Shown: piece by piece, positions 1 through 8,335 of the stretch | Position numbering within the stretch: position 1 is the first letter of the stretch | Layout of the letters: each line of letters starts with the position of its first letter | Source of the DNA: Thioclava dalianensis | GTDB lineage: Bacteria > Pseudomonadota > Alphaproteobacteria > Rhodobacterales > Rhodobacteraceae | Length of the DNA: 64,000 bases | Reading direction: 5' to 3' | NCBI RefSeq assembly: GCF_000715505.1 | Contig: NZ_JHEH01000009.1 | Span: 1 to 64,000 of the forward strand | Translations under genes and position numbers: made by a program | The notes under the pieces: generated by a model | What the model was told of the DNA's origin: nothing | Databases searched by the model: none | Seen by the model: only the letters and a program-made list of their open reading frames with translations

Positions 1-47
1 CCCGACACAAGCCCAACATAGCCGGTTCCAATCACTACAATCCGCAT
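1..47 (-). CDS. ugd: UDP-glucose 6-dehydrogenase family, N-terminal fragment cut by window edge
   Basis: Only the first 15 codons are in the window. They read MRIVVIGTGYVGLVS, the start of a Rossmann fold with the GxGYVGL dinucleotide-binding loop typical of UDP-glucose/GDP-mannose dehydrogenases. An AAGGAA ribosome-binding site sits a few bases upstream of the ATG. The family oxidises UDP-glucose to UDP-glucuronate, a capsule precursor, which fits the sulfotransferase and kps genes that follow. A GDP-mannose dehydrogenase cannot be excluded from so short a piece. Confidence 0.65.
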   Translation of the reverse strand, partial: MRIVVIGTGYVGLVS

Positions 48-464
48 CTCGTTTCCTTATCCGTCAAAGGGGCCGTGTGGTGTCACATAAGTCTTGATGG
101 ATTGGTTCTTTAAAGTTTTGGCGAGCATTAGTCCACAATTGTCGGAGCGTGGCTCGCTGACAATTTCGATTTTGCAAGGAGATCTGAGTGGTCCTCAAGG
201 CATCATGATGTCGCTCAAAAAATCTTTTGATGCGTGAATTTACGAATCTCGGTTTTAGGAAAACTTGCCTCTGTAAGCGCTCCTGCACCCATCAGGTGGC
301 GAAATCTCTCTTGAAGAGGGTCTTTATTTTTGAAGTTATGGGTTCGACGTTTGTTCTGCCCCAAGGTGGCAGTATCGACTTATAATTCTGACTTATAATC
401 GCGTTTAATCTATCTTGGCGTGATGAACTAATTTGAAGAGTTTTTCGTGCACGCTCTTGTCTTT
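48..464. other. AT-rich intergenic stretch without a credible gene
   Basis: About 420 bases between the ugd start and the sulfotransferase stop, AT-richer than the core genome. The only notable structure is a 10-base direct repeat, GACTTATAAT, at 377-386 and 390-399 (period 13), which places two TATAAT boxes close together. No reading frame here has a ribosome-binding site or a recognisable product. Confidence 0.5.
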
Positions 465-1571
465 CTATTGCGTTAAATTTTTTTGAAAGAAATTTCGCGC
501 CACCTCATCCCTAAGAATTGGGAGATGTTTGCCAAGCTGTGGGAGGATGACCTCTGTTGCTTCGCTATAGTGAATTGGTTGACATTCCCTGACTTTTTCA
601 AAGTCCGAAAAAAACGGTCCGGATCGAATGGTTGTGCCAAGAAAGTCGTGGATAGGAGCGAATCGATCATACATTTCTAAGCGTGCCTTTTCACCAATGA
701 GCTCAATTTGTGAGCTTTTCGGTAATTCTAGAGCGGGTGTGATCAATTCCAAGAAGTTTCGCGCCTTCACAGCGCTCTCAGGTGGTAGATCTTTATTCGC
801 TCTTCGCGCTAGCTCAAATGTCGCTCGATGGTAGCTCGGGTTGGCAATGCTCGGTGGTTTCATGTTGTCCGGATAAATTAATCCAGATTGGACTTTGAAA
901 TCTTCGATTGAACCTCCATTCATCATGACGTCAGCATGATTTCGAATTACAAAATTCGCTTCGGGAAATGCATCTATCCAAGGCTTTATCATCCTTTGGT
1001 AATTAAAGTGAATTCCGTCGAAATAGGTTTCAAGTCCACCTTGGTCGAGAGGAGCTAATTTATGGCCGAAGCGTAACCTTTGCGAGTGCCAAGACATGAG
1101 ATACTCGTCGACCCTTCGGATCGTTGCGATGAATTGAAACTCTGCACGAGGGAATTCCTTTTTTAGCCTTTGAAAAAATGAAGAAGTGATGGTGCCGAAG
1201 TTTGCCATAACTTCTGAAATAAGTACCACATGATCAGGATTTATCGCATTGATCTGACAACGTATTGCATGAAACATCTGAGAGGTATGAGGAAGGTGCG
1301 TATGAAACGGCGGGACGGGGCTATTCCGATGCTCTTCTATCATTTTGAAGGCGAGGGCGTTATGGGCCTCGCGCGCGTTTATGGGCAGGCGCACATCGTC
1401 GCTTTCAGGCCTCAATGTTGCACATTTGGCCAACATTAAGGAGAGTCCTTGAAAATCTACCATCGGATAGAGGATTTTTTTATCAAGTAGTGATTGGAAG
1501 TTTTTAGAAAAGAAATCCTGAAGTGCCGTTGAGCCTACTTTGTGATGGCCAAAAAAAACTATTATCTTCAT
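465..1571 (-). CDS. Sulfotransferase family protein (likely polysaccharide or lipid sulfation)
   Basis: The 368-residue protein starts MKIIVFFGHHKVGST. The KVGST element matches the 5'-phosphosulfate-binding loop of PAPS-dependent sulfotransferases, and a later stretch (FIATIRRVDEYLMSW) resembles the 3'-phosphate-binding segment. Sulfotransferases of this type move sulfate from PAPS to a hydroxyl of a sugar or lipid. The ATG at 1571 was chosen because the conserved core begins there and GGAG lies 11 bases upstream; the frame stays open for 15 codons further upstream without family similarity. The gene is AT-richer than the housekeeping genes and lies among glycan genes beside a transposase relic, which suggests horizontal transfer. 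The acceptor is unknown. Confidence 0.75.
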   Translation of the reverse strand: MKIIVFFGHHKVGSTALQDFFSKNFQSLLDKKILYPMVDFQGLSLMLAKCATLRPESDDVRLPINAREAHNALAFKMIEEHRNSPVPPFHTHLPHTSQMFHAIRCQINAINPDHVVLISEVMANFGTITSSFFQRLKKEFPRAEFQFIATIRRVDEYLMSWHSQRLRFGHKLAPLDQGGLETYFDGIHFNYQRMIKPWIDAFPEANFVIRNHADVMMNGGSIEDFKVQSGLIYPDNMKPPSIANPSYHRATFELARRANKDLPPESAVKARNFLELITPALELPKSSQIELIGEKARLEMYDRFAPIHDFLGTTIRSGPFFSDFEKVRECQPIHYSEATEVILPQLGKHLPILRDEVARNFFQKNLTQ

Positions 1572-1649
1572 GTTGAAACTATCTCCATATTCCGCTGGCC
1601 GCTGGCGTGCGCCCAAGGGGTCGTCCCTTTTGATTGCTAGTGCATCGTC

Positions 1650-2215
1650 CGTCTCTGATCCATAGGAATGATTTTTCTGGCGCGGTCGGACGGTACTTTA
1701 GGATGCTGCGCGGCCTGATCGTGTTGTAGTTCATGCGCCAGATCTTGATCAGGATTTTTGGTTCTCTCAGGCGTAGAAGATTTCTCCATTCATCGGCTCG
1801 TCGCGGGACCGGGCGTTGAAGCTTTCACGGTATCCGTTCTCCCAGGAGGATCTCGGCTCAATGTAAACAGTCCTGGCAGCCACTGAAGCGTTTCAGTCTT
1901 GCACCTTCTGCGCAATAAATAAGGGCCATTGTCGGATCTAATGTATCCGGGTATGCCGCGTGAGGCATTGGCAGGGCCGTCAATGCATCCATCACGTCAG
2001 TTGAACTTAGCTTGCGATCCACGCGAATCTTGAGCGCCTCCCTAGTACGCTCGTCGATGATCTTCAGAGTCCGATAGAATAGCCCGATAGCGGTTTGATT
2101 TTGGGTGAAATCACAGGACCAGACATGGCTGCGTCGGTCGGGTCGCAGTCGAGCGCACGACCAGCATTTAAGCCAGAGCCGTCCTTTTTCTTTTGCTTCT
2201 GGAGCGGGTCGCCTC
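1650..2215 (-). pseudogene. Decayed IS3-family (IS407-like) transposase OrfB remnant
   Basis: Joining several frames on the minus strand gives successive IS3-family OrfB blocks in the right order: GRLWLKCWSCARLRPDRRSH, then HVWSCDF, then LKIIDERTREALKIRVDRKL, GIPGYIRSDNGP, VYIEPRSSWENGYRESFNAR, MNGEIFY and WRMNYNTIRPRSILKYRP. These include the sites of the DDE catalytic residues (D of CDF, D of SDNGP, E of WENGY). At least three frameshifts and in-frame stops separate them, so no active enzyme is made. The N-terminal part of OrfB and all of OrfA are missing, and no terminal inverted repeats were found. The relic directly abuts the stop of the next gene at 2218. Confidence 0.85.
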
Positions 2216-2217
2216 GT

Positions 2218-2847
2218 CTACATTTCTCCGAAAACAATACGCTCAAAGCAAGCATCAAGCGCTCGCATCTTGTCAGAGGCAAGCTCTTCGACAAAGCGCG
2301 CGGTTTTACTCTCCTTACGCAACTTCTCGGACTGCTCGAGACTAACCTCGCGCGACCATCCACCACCGGGCCCCAAGTTCTTCAGGATCGTACGGTTCGC
2401 GGCTTCTTCGTTGTGCAGAAGATAAGTTCGCAATTCTTCACGTTCATAGTTGGGCATCGACACCTTCTGAGCAGCCTCGATGAACTCAAAGCTATTCTCA
2501 TGCAATGTGGGTGATATTACTCCAAGGTACTCTGGATTGACGATCGCCGAAAAGGTCATCATTGGAAACGCTGAACTGCCATATGAAATCGATGCTATGG
2601 ATTTGTAAGGTCTTTCGGCGACAAGCGCGGCCGCCTTGGAAATCTCCTCTAAGCCTGACCAAGGAGAGTTTTGAACGTAGATAAAATAGACGTCGCACCT
2701 TGCCGTGCTTAAGAGCTTTCTGCGGCGATACCAATGAGGATCCTCCTCAAAAAATACTACGCATTCTTCACTCATGGGGGTGGTAGGGTACGAAAGATTG
2801 ACAGTTTGAGAAAATTTTTCGATCTTAATAGTCTCGGTTTCAGACAT
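2218..2847 (-). CDS. Unknown protein of glycan island; weak alpha/beta-hydrolase-like motif
   Basis: The 209-residue protein is not a family I recognise. The central part, roughly residues 70-110 (KSIASISYGSSAFPMM followed by VISPTLH), resembles the strand-nucleophile-helix region of alpha/beta hydrolases such as glycan acyl-esterases, but the match is weak and no catalytic triad can be named. There is no signal peptide or membrane segment. Its ATG overlaps the end of the upstream glycosyltransferase-sulfotransferase gene by 8 bases, so the two are probably translated together. The stop lies at the edge of the transposase relic, so the C-terminus may have been shortened by that insertion. Confidence 0.5.
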   Translation of the reverse strand: MSETETIKIEKFSQTVNLSYPTTPMSEECVVFFEEDPHWYRRRKLLSTARCDVYFIYVQNSPWSGLEEISKAAALVAERPYKSIASISYGSSAFPMMTFSAIVNPEYLGVISPTLHENSFEFIEAAQKVSMPNYEREELRTYLLHNEEAANRTILKNLGPGGGWSREVSLEQSEKLRKESKTARFVEELASDKMRALDACFERIVFGEM

Positions 2848-4393
2848 TGCCGTCTTCCTCTCTCAATCTGGCCAACTCCGAAACAAGATAGCCCGGAGAC
2901 GCTGAATATATTGGGTATTCAATAAGTCTCAATTTTCTTTCCCTAGCTTCTCTCTTTACGTTGTGCCAATGGTCGTCCCATTGCTGGCGCCAAAAATTCT
3001 TGACCTCTTCGTCGGACGACATTTGGTGAAAATCCCTAGCCTCTGCAAGGTACTTTCCGCGGCGAAACTTAGACCTGCTATTAATCCAGTCCTCTACAGG
3101 TCGATAGTTCAGTAGAAAGATGGATTCTGGAAAGTGCTCAATAATATAGCTGAAATCTAAAAATCCGTCATATACAATCTTTGGGCCCGACACACTGATG
3201 TCGCTAATTACCTCATAGTGCGAATACTCATCAAAGGGTTTTGCGCCGGACGCCTTCGCATCATACAGCGCCTTCGCCAAGTGCCCTTCATCCCAATGGC
3301 AAAAACTGTATCCAGCGCGAGAAAGCTCTGCACAAATTTCTTTCGATCCCGCACGATTCATTCCGATTTGAAAAACCTTGTCTCTCTCTCGAACAATCGC
3401 GCCAGAGGGTTGCGACAAGTGTAAGAAAGCTACTTTCTTTTCGTAGGGCTTTACATGCTCTCTGATCTTCTTTGAGAACTTTAGATCGATATCGATTATT
3501 AAATCCATATGCCGAAGCTCGGTCAGCGCGGTATCGCTCAAAACGCTTGTACTGAGAAAGAATGACTGCGCACCTTCTTCTCCGCTCTCTTTCCGGGCTC
3601 TGTCGTAGGCAAGGAAAGGCGCTTGTGCCTGTTCCTTTAGACTATCCATGTACTCCTTTGAACTAAGACGTCGCTCGAATTTCTTCCTGAAATCTTCAAA
3701 GGAACTAGGAAAGCTGTGCAGGAGAACTGCTTGCTCTTGTGGTACGACGAATGTCGGCACCATCGTGCCGTTGGAGCGGACGAAGTGAACGTTAAAAACT
3801 GCCGCTCCGACACTGGAGGCTCTTTGAAAAGATTTTCCGACTTCGTGACCCAAGAATCCTGAGGGGAAGAGCTCTGACATCTCGCGGAAGAGCACCCGCG
3901 AAAATTCGGATCGGTTCTTGGCCTTTAGCTTGAAAATTCCATCGCATTGCAAACTGCCCCTCACAGGAGCTGCTTTAAAGATATGCTCGGCTGGGAGCAC
4001 ACGGACCGCATTGAACTCATCGGGCGTGTCGGCGAGCATCTCAGAAATGCTCTGAGCGTTTCGTGGGAACAGGTACTCATCGGTGTCGATATTGGCGAGC
4101 CAATCGCTAGTCAGCAAGTTGCGCGCCGCGTAGTTGGCGTTGTAAATTTGTCTTTGGCGATGATCAGATGGTCTGCCGCCCTTTCGAGCCCGCCAATAGG
4201 CCTCGTCGCAGGGCACTACCGTCAACCTTGGTACCCGCGATAGGCGCTCTATCGCTAAGTCCGTCGGGTTGTCGAAGAAAAGAAAAATCTCCTTAACCTC
4301 GAGAGACAGGTGATGGGCGACGAAACGCTCGATAACAGATTTCGGCTCGGAACAGGTGGTGACTATTGACCAAGTTGGACATTTATCGTTCAC
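2840..4393 (-). CDS. Two-domain protein: family 2-type glycosyltransferase fused to sulfotransferase-like domain
   Basis: The 517-residue protein starts at GTG, with GGAGG six bases upstream. Residues 1 to about 240 look like a GT2-type glycosyltransferase: WSIVTTCSEP at the N-terminus, then LANIDTDEYLF carrying the DxD metal and nucleotide-sugar site. From about residue 310 a second domain starts with VFQIGMNRAGSKEICAEL, close to the P-loop of small bacterial sulfotransferases (IGxNKTGT), and continues with FLLNYRPVEDWINSRSKF, like their 3'-phosphate region. The fusion could add a sugar and sulfate the product. The loop has RAGS rather than KTGT, so PAPS binding by the second domain is not certain. 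It lies in an AT-richer island and overlaps the next gene. Confidence 0.7.
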   Translation of the reverse strand: MNDKCPTWSIVTTCSEPKSVIERFVAHHLSLEVKEIFLFFDNPTDLAIERLSRVPRLTVVPCDEAYWRARKGGRPSDHRQRQIYNANYAARNLLTSDWLANIDTDEYLFPRNAQSISEMLADTPDEFNAVRVLPAEHIFKAAPVRGSLQCDGIFKLKAKNRSEFSRVLFREMSELFPSGFLGHEVGKSFQRASSVGAAVFNVHFVRSNGTMVPTFVVPQEQAVLLHSFPSSFEDFRKKFERRLSSKEYMDSLKEQAQAPFLAYDRARKESGEEGAQSFFLSTSVLSDTALTELRHMDLIIDIDLKFSKKIREHVKPYEKKVAFLHLSQPSGAIVRERDKVFQIGMNRAGSKEICAELSRAGYSFCHWDEGHLAKALYDAKASGAKPFDEYSHYEVISDISVSGPKIVYDGFLDFSYIIEHFPESIFLLNYRPVEDWINSRSKFRRGKYLAEARDFHQMSSDEEVKNFWRQQWDDHWHNVKREARERKLRLIEYPIYSASPGYLVSELARLREEDGNV

Positions 4394-5044
4394 GGTTGCC
4401 CTCCAACTCGCAATGCATGGCTACTTCCACGTCTCTTCGCGCGGTACGTAAGCATGTCATATCACGTCGCTGAAGTAGTTCCAGTAGCGGTTCGTACGCG
4501 AGACAATCCTACACATCCGTTCACGCTCTTCGGCGCAGACTTGAAGATGGGATGGGCTCGCTCGATAGCGCCTGGTTCGCAGGCAAATCCTAAGACCCTT
4601 CGATGATCATGTAGCGAGGAAGCGCTTGTCTGATCTATGGCTAGCAACTTGGATCGCGAGCGCGCAGTGAACCTTTACCATTTGTTAACTTACCTTCCCT
4701 ATTCTGAGCTGAATGGGCGGAGGCTATTCAGATGTGTCGAGCGAACGAAACCAAAAGTCTGGAGGCGATCGTGCTCGACTACATCGAGCGGTTCGGGCTC
4801 ACCGAGAAAGCCCGCAGACACTTCATTGAGGGCGAGCGAGCTGACTGCGACTATCCGAGCCCCCCACTACAATGCTGCACAGTAAGGCCGCCGCTTTGTT
4901 CAAAGGGATCCGAGGCGTTTCGCCTTAGGCCGCAGATCTCAAGAAATTTTCACCCTATTGGGTGGGTGAGAAGTTGTTTCAGTTGGCGCTCGGGTCGCCG
5001 ATGAAAATTAATTTTTAGACCAGCGTCGCAAAGGGGCGTTTTTC
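4394..5044. other. Intergenic region, probably decayed mobile or gene remnants
   Basis: About 650 bases between the fusion gene and a small plus-strand gene. Short frames occur on both strands, for example a plus-strand stretch near 4732-4830 reading LEAIVLDYIERFGLTEKARR, but none continues into a recognisable protein. The composition is mixed. The region reads like worn fragments at an insertion boundary; I cannot assign them to a family. Confidence 0.4.
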
Positions 5045-5425
5045 ATGAAACTTACAGAATTCGAACTGGATAGCATACGTATAATTCTTGAAAGAGAAAA
5101 ACCAAACCTCTTAAAATACCTGTCACAGCTATCCGTATCTTCGCGGAAAGACTACGGCGGAAGCAGAGTGATAACATTTTGCGAGATTTGGCCAAACATT
5201 GGTCAAGAAACGAATCTTGTCTTGGGAGAAATGTTGTACTGCGAGGTGCAAGGCATGGGATATGGTCTGGGCTTTCTACTCTTTGTTGATGGGGGCGCGC
5301 CCGCAGCTTTGGAAATATTTAGTCACTGCAATGAAGCAATTCCTGAACACATCAGCTTTTATGAACATATCTGGAGCTGCTTCCCCAACTGCGCTTCGGT
5401 CACTCACGTGATGGGCACGGCGTAG
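5045..5425 (+). CDS. Small unknown protein, 126 residues (immunity-protein-like in style)
   Basis: The start MKLTEFELDSIRI is preceded by AAAGGGG at about 10 bases. The protein is soluble, with no signal peptide or membrane segment, and has aromatic-rich segments (CEVQGMGYGLGFLLFVD, ISFYEHIWSCF). It is AT-rich and flanked by non-coding relics. Size and composition recall small cytoplasmic immunity proteins left behind from toxin loci, but there is no toxin beside it and the family is not recognised. The function is unknown. Confidence 0.5.
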   Translation: MKLTEFELDSIRIILEREKPNLLKYLSQLSVSSRKDYGGSRVITFCEIWPNIGQETNLVLGEMLYCEVQGMGYGLGFLLFVDGGAPAALEIFSHCNEAIPEHISFYEHIWSCFPNCASVTHVMGTA

Positions 5426-5680
5426 AACTTCGTCGCGAGAAGCATCAGGCATAAGTTAGGGGTGTCGTCGTTTTTCGACGTTGCTACACGTTCGCGCCTG
5501 CGGCCCAGCATGAGCCTACGTGACGAATCAAAACCGCCGCGATCGACAAACACTGCAATTTTCAACGATCTCGCAAAAATCCCGCAGAATTAAAATTCTC
5601 CTATGAATTTCAAGTTTCTAGCATTCCTTTACTGGGACTCCGAGTTGAAAGCATAGGCGGATCCGAGCGCGCTATCTTTA

Positions 5681-5699
5681 CCCCGGCGCTCCGCCGGGG
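5681..5699. terminator. GC-rich hairpin downstream of kdsA
   Basis: A perfect 8-base stem CCCCGGCG/CGCCGGGG with a 3-base loop lies just past the kdsA stop. No T-tract follows on either strand, so it may work weakly or as an RNA-stabilising hairpin. Confidence 0.45.
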
Positions 5700-5719
5700 C
5701 TTGGCTTGGCGCGTGCCGC

Positions 5720-6559
5720 TTATCTCGGCAGGCGGATTGGGGTGTCCTTGGCCAGCCGGTCGAACTCCATAAGGGTCTGCACGAGCTTGGGCATCTGATC
5801 GAGCGGGATCATGTTGGGGCCGTCGGAGGGCGCAGTGTCGGGGGCTTCATGCGTCTCGATGAAGACGCCCGCAATCCCGAGGCTGACCGCACAGCGCGCC
5901 ATCACGGGCGCAAATTCGCGTTGGCCACCCGAGGAGCCGCCCTGACCGCCGGGTTGCTGCACCGAGTGGGTGGCATCCATGATCACCGGATAGCCGGTGC
6001 GCGCCATCTCGGGCAGGGCGCGCATATCGGCGACCAGCGTGTTGTAGCCAAATGAGGTGCCCCGCTCCGTCAGGAGAATCTTTTCATTGCCCGTGGAGGC
6101 GACCTTGTCGGCGACATTGGGCATGTCCCAAGGTGCCAAGAACTGACCTTTCTTGATGTTCACGACACAGCCGGTCTCGCCCGCGGCCAGCAGCAGATCC
6201 GTCTGGCGGCACAGGAAAGCCGGGATCTGGATCACGTCGACGACCGCGCCTGCGATCCGCGCCTGCTCTGCATCGTGGATATCGGTAAGCACGGGACAGC
6301 CGATCTCGGCGCGCACTTCCTGCAAGATCGCCAGCCCCTCATCAATGCCAAGGCCGCGCTTGCCCTTGAGGCTCGTGCGGTTGGCCTTGTCATAGCTGGC
6401 CTTGAAGATGAACTGGGCGCCGGCCTCATCGCAGGCGCGTGCCATCTTCTCGGCGATCATCATTGCGTGGTCGCGGCTCTCAAGCTGGCAGGGGCCCGCG
6501 ATCACGCTCAGCGCGCGGTCATTCGAGACGGTCAGCTCACCGATCTGCACATCTTTCAT
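5720..6559 (-). CDS. kdsA: 3-deoxy-8-phosphooctulonate (Kdo-8-P) synthase
   Basis: This enzyme condenses arabinose 5-phosphate with phosphoenolpyruvate to Kdo-8-phosphate, the precursor of Kdo for lipopolysaccharide and for the lipid anchor of group-2-type capsules. The 279-residue sequence shows the family blocks IAGPCQLESRDHA, FKASYDKANRTS, LLTERGTSFGYN, PVIMDATHSVQQPGG and IETHEAPDTAPSDGPNM. A Cys in the GPC motif (residue 24) replaces the Asn of the E. coli enzyme, which points to the metal-dependent class. The ATG at 6559 is preferred over the one at 6565 because AGGAG lies six bases before it. It is 27 bases downstream of kpsE on the same strand, so Kdo supply is probably tied to capsule export. 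Confidence 0.93.
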   Translation of the reverse strand: MKDVQIGELTVSNDRALSVIAGPCQLESRDHAMMIAEKMARACDEAGAQFIFKASYDKANRTSLKGKRGLGIDEGLAILQEVRAEIGCPVLTDIHDAEQARIAGAVVDVIQIPAFLCRQTDLLLAAGETGCVVNIKKGQFLAPWDMPNVADKVASTGNEKILLTERGTSFGYNTLVADMRALPEMARTGYPVIMDATHSVQQPGGQGGSSGGQREFAPVMARCAVSLGIAGVFIETHEAPDTAPSDGPNMIPLDQMPKLVQTLMEFDRLAKDTPIRLPR

Positions 6560-6586
6560 CGTCATCTCCTCAGGCTTTGGGGACGC

Positions 6587-8335
6587 TCAGCTCGAGACCT
6601 GCTCGCGCAGGATCGAGGCGGTGAGCGACAGCATGAGATAGATGCCCGAGAAGATCAGGAAAGCCAACAGCGTGTTCTCGAAGGAGCGCGGATAGGTCGG
6701 CTCGTCCGGGGCCACGGGGCGCACACCCATCTCCAGATAGCGCACCTGTTTGTTGGCCTCGATCCGGGCGGTCTCCATCTGCTGGGCGGCTGCCGACATC
6801 AGCATCTGGCGGGTCTGCAATTCGCCTTGCGCGATCTGCAACTGCCCCGTCACGGCGGCCAGAGACTCGTTGCCGTTCTTGGTCGTGCTCGTGAGCTGGC
6901 TGCGCGTCTTGTCCACCATGTCCTGAAGGCGTTTGATATCGCCCTGAACGCCGGTCACGCGGGCTTGGTTGGGACGCGGGTTGTCGAGCAACTGGCCCAG
7001 TTCGAGGCGTTTTTGCTGCAGCTGCGTCTCTAGCGACGAGACCTGCCCCATCACCACGGAGCTTTCGCTGACCGGATCGAGAATGCCGACCTTCTCTTGC
7101 AGTTGCTGCACGCGGGCTTGGGCTGCAAAGACCTTTCTTTCGGCGTCCTCGTAGCTCTCGCGGGCGCCTTTCATCTGATCGTCGCGCAGACGCGAGGTCA
7201 GCTGGTCCACCTGTTTCTCGGCATAGGAAATCAGCGACTCGGAGAATTTCTGCGACAGCGCTGGCGTCGGGGCAACGACCTCCATTTTCACGATGCCCTC
7301 GGAGGGATCGTAGCCGATCTGGACCATTTTTTGATAGAGCTGGTAGGCCTGCTCGTCGCTTGCGTTTTTCGGCAGGCGCTGCAGCGGGTCGATATCGGGG
7401 TTCTCGAACACTGTCTTGAAGCCCACATCCCGGTCGAGCCGGAGCATCGCGTCACGCGATTGCAGATAGGACTGAACGGTGACGGAATCCTGGTTGGTGG
7501 CAAGCTGGGTGCCCGAAAACAGGCTGCCAAGCCCAGATTGCCCCATGCCTTCAGCCTTCTGGATCACGAAGGCGGATTTCGTCGCATACATCGGCGTGGC
7601 CATCGCGTAATAGTAATAGGCCGCGATCAGCGTGGGCAGGAAGACGAAGAAGGCCAGCCGCGTTGCCAGCAGCAAAAGCTTGCGGCGGCGGCGCTTGGCG
7701 ATATCGGTCTGGATCTGCAAGATCTGCGCTGCCCGATGGTCCGCTTGGGCCAGTTCGGTCGAGGGGACTTGGCCGGGCTTGACGGTCTGGGGCAGCTGGA
7801 CCCGCGCATCCGCACCCGCGCCATCGGTACGGGCCAAGGCCCGCGAGGTCACTTCAGCGGGGTCTTGGGCCTTCACCATCGCCACGATATTGGAGCGCTC
7901 GAACGGGTTGACCCCACGGCGGCGCAGCAACAGCACGGCTTCGAAATCCGAAGTGGCCTCGATCCCGTGTTTCTGCGCCATCCGGCGGGCCAGCCGCAAC
8001 TGGCGCCCGGTCAGCCCTTCGGCGCGGATCTCGGAAATTTCTTCGTCGAGCGTCTTCTCGCCCTTTGCCAGCACCTTCGTGCCGCCTTGCGCGGTGGCGA
8101 ATTTCTCGTCGCCAAAGCCGTCATCCTGCGGCTCGAACAGCTGCTCGGGATTTTGCTCGACGCTTTTGGCCACGGTCTGCTCTTGGGCGCGGGGCTGAGC
8201 GGCGGCAGGGGCTTTGCGTGTTTGGCCCGCGCTCTGGGCAGCATTGCGCGGGGCAGGCACGATTGCCTTGCCATCGAAGAGAACCGGAGCCTCGCGGCGG
8301 ATGCGATATTTCTGCGCCTTAGGACTGGTAGTCAT
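6587..8335 (-). CDS. kpsE: Capsule polysaccharide export inner-membrane protein (KpsE/Wzz-type)
   Basis: KpsE-type proteins are periplasmic co-polymerase/adaptor proteins that link the KpsMT ABC exporter to the outer-membrane pore. The 582-residue protein has a long polar, Ala/Gln-rich N-terminal region of about 230 residues, a membrane segment (LATRLAFFVFLPTLIAAYYY), a long periplasmic coiled-coil part (residues about 390-530, rich in Q, E, R and L) and a C-terminal membrane segment (LAFLIFSGIYLMLSL). The N-terminal extension is much longer than in E. coli KpsE but is common in related bacteria. The ATG at 8335 (MTTSPKAQ) overlaps the end of kpsT by 17 bases, indicating coupling. The frame stays open upstream, but only as a shadow of kpsT. 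Confidence 0.85.
   Translation of the reverse strand: MTTSPKAQKYRIRREAPVLFDGKAIVPAPRNAAQSAGQTRKAPAAAQPRAQEQTVAKSVEQNPEQLFEPQDDGFGDEKFATAQGGTKVLAKGEKTLDEEISEIRAEGLTGRQLRLARRMAQKHGIEATSDFEAVLLLRRRGVNPFERSNIVAMVKAQDPAEVTSRALARTDGAGADARVQLPQTVKPGQVPSTELAQADHRAAQILQIQTDIAKRRRRKLLLLATRLAFFVFLPTLIAAYYYYAMATPMYATKSAFVIQKAEGMGQSGLGSLFSGTQLATNQDSVTVQSYLQSRDAMLRLDRDVGFKTVFENPDIDPLQRLPKNASDEQAYQLYQKMVQIGYDPSEGIVKMEVVAPTPALSQKFSESLISYAEKQVDQLTSRLRDDQMKGARESYEDAERKVFAAQARVQQLQEKVGILDPVSESSVVMGQVSSLETQLQQKRLELGQLLDNPRPNQARVTGVQGDIKRLQDMVDKTRSQLTSTTKNGNESLAAVTGQLQIAQGELQTRQMLMSAAAQQMETARIEANKQVRYLEMGVRPVAPDEPTYPRSFENTLLAFLIFSGIYLMLSLTASILREQVSS

Noticed and set aside
64-288. A 74-codon minus-strand frame upstream of ugd
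   Set aside because: No ribosome-binding site, no family similarity and AT-rich non-coding surroundings.
4394-5044. A second transposase relic
   Set aside because: Short frames such as VLDYIERFGLTEKARR look gene-like but do not line up with any transposase family I can name.
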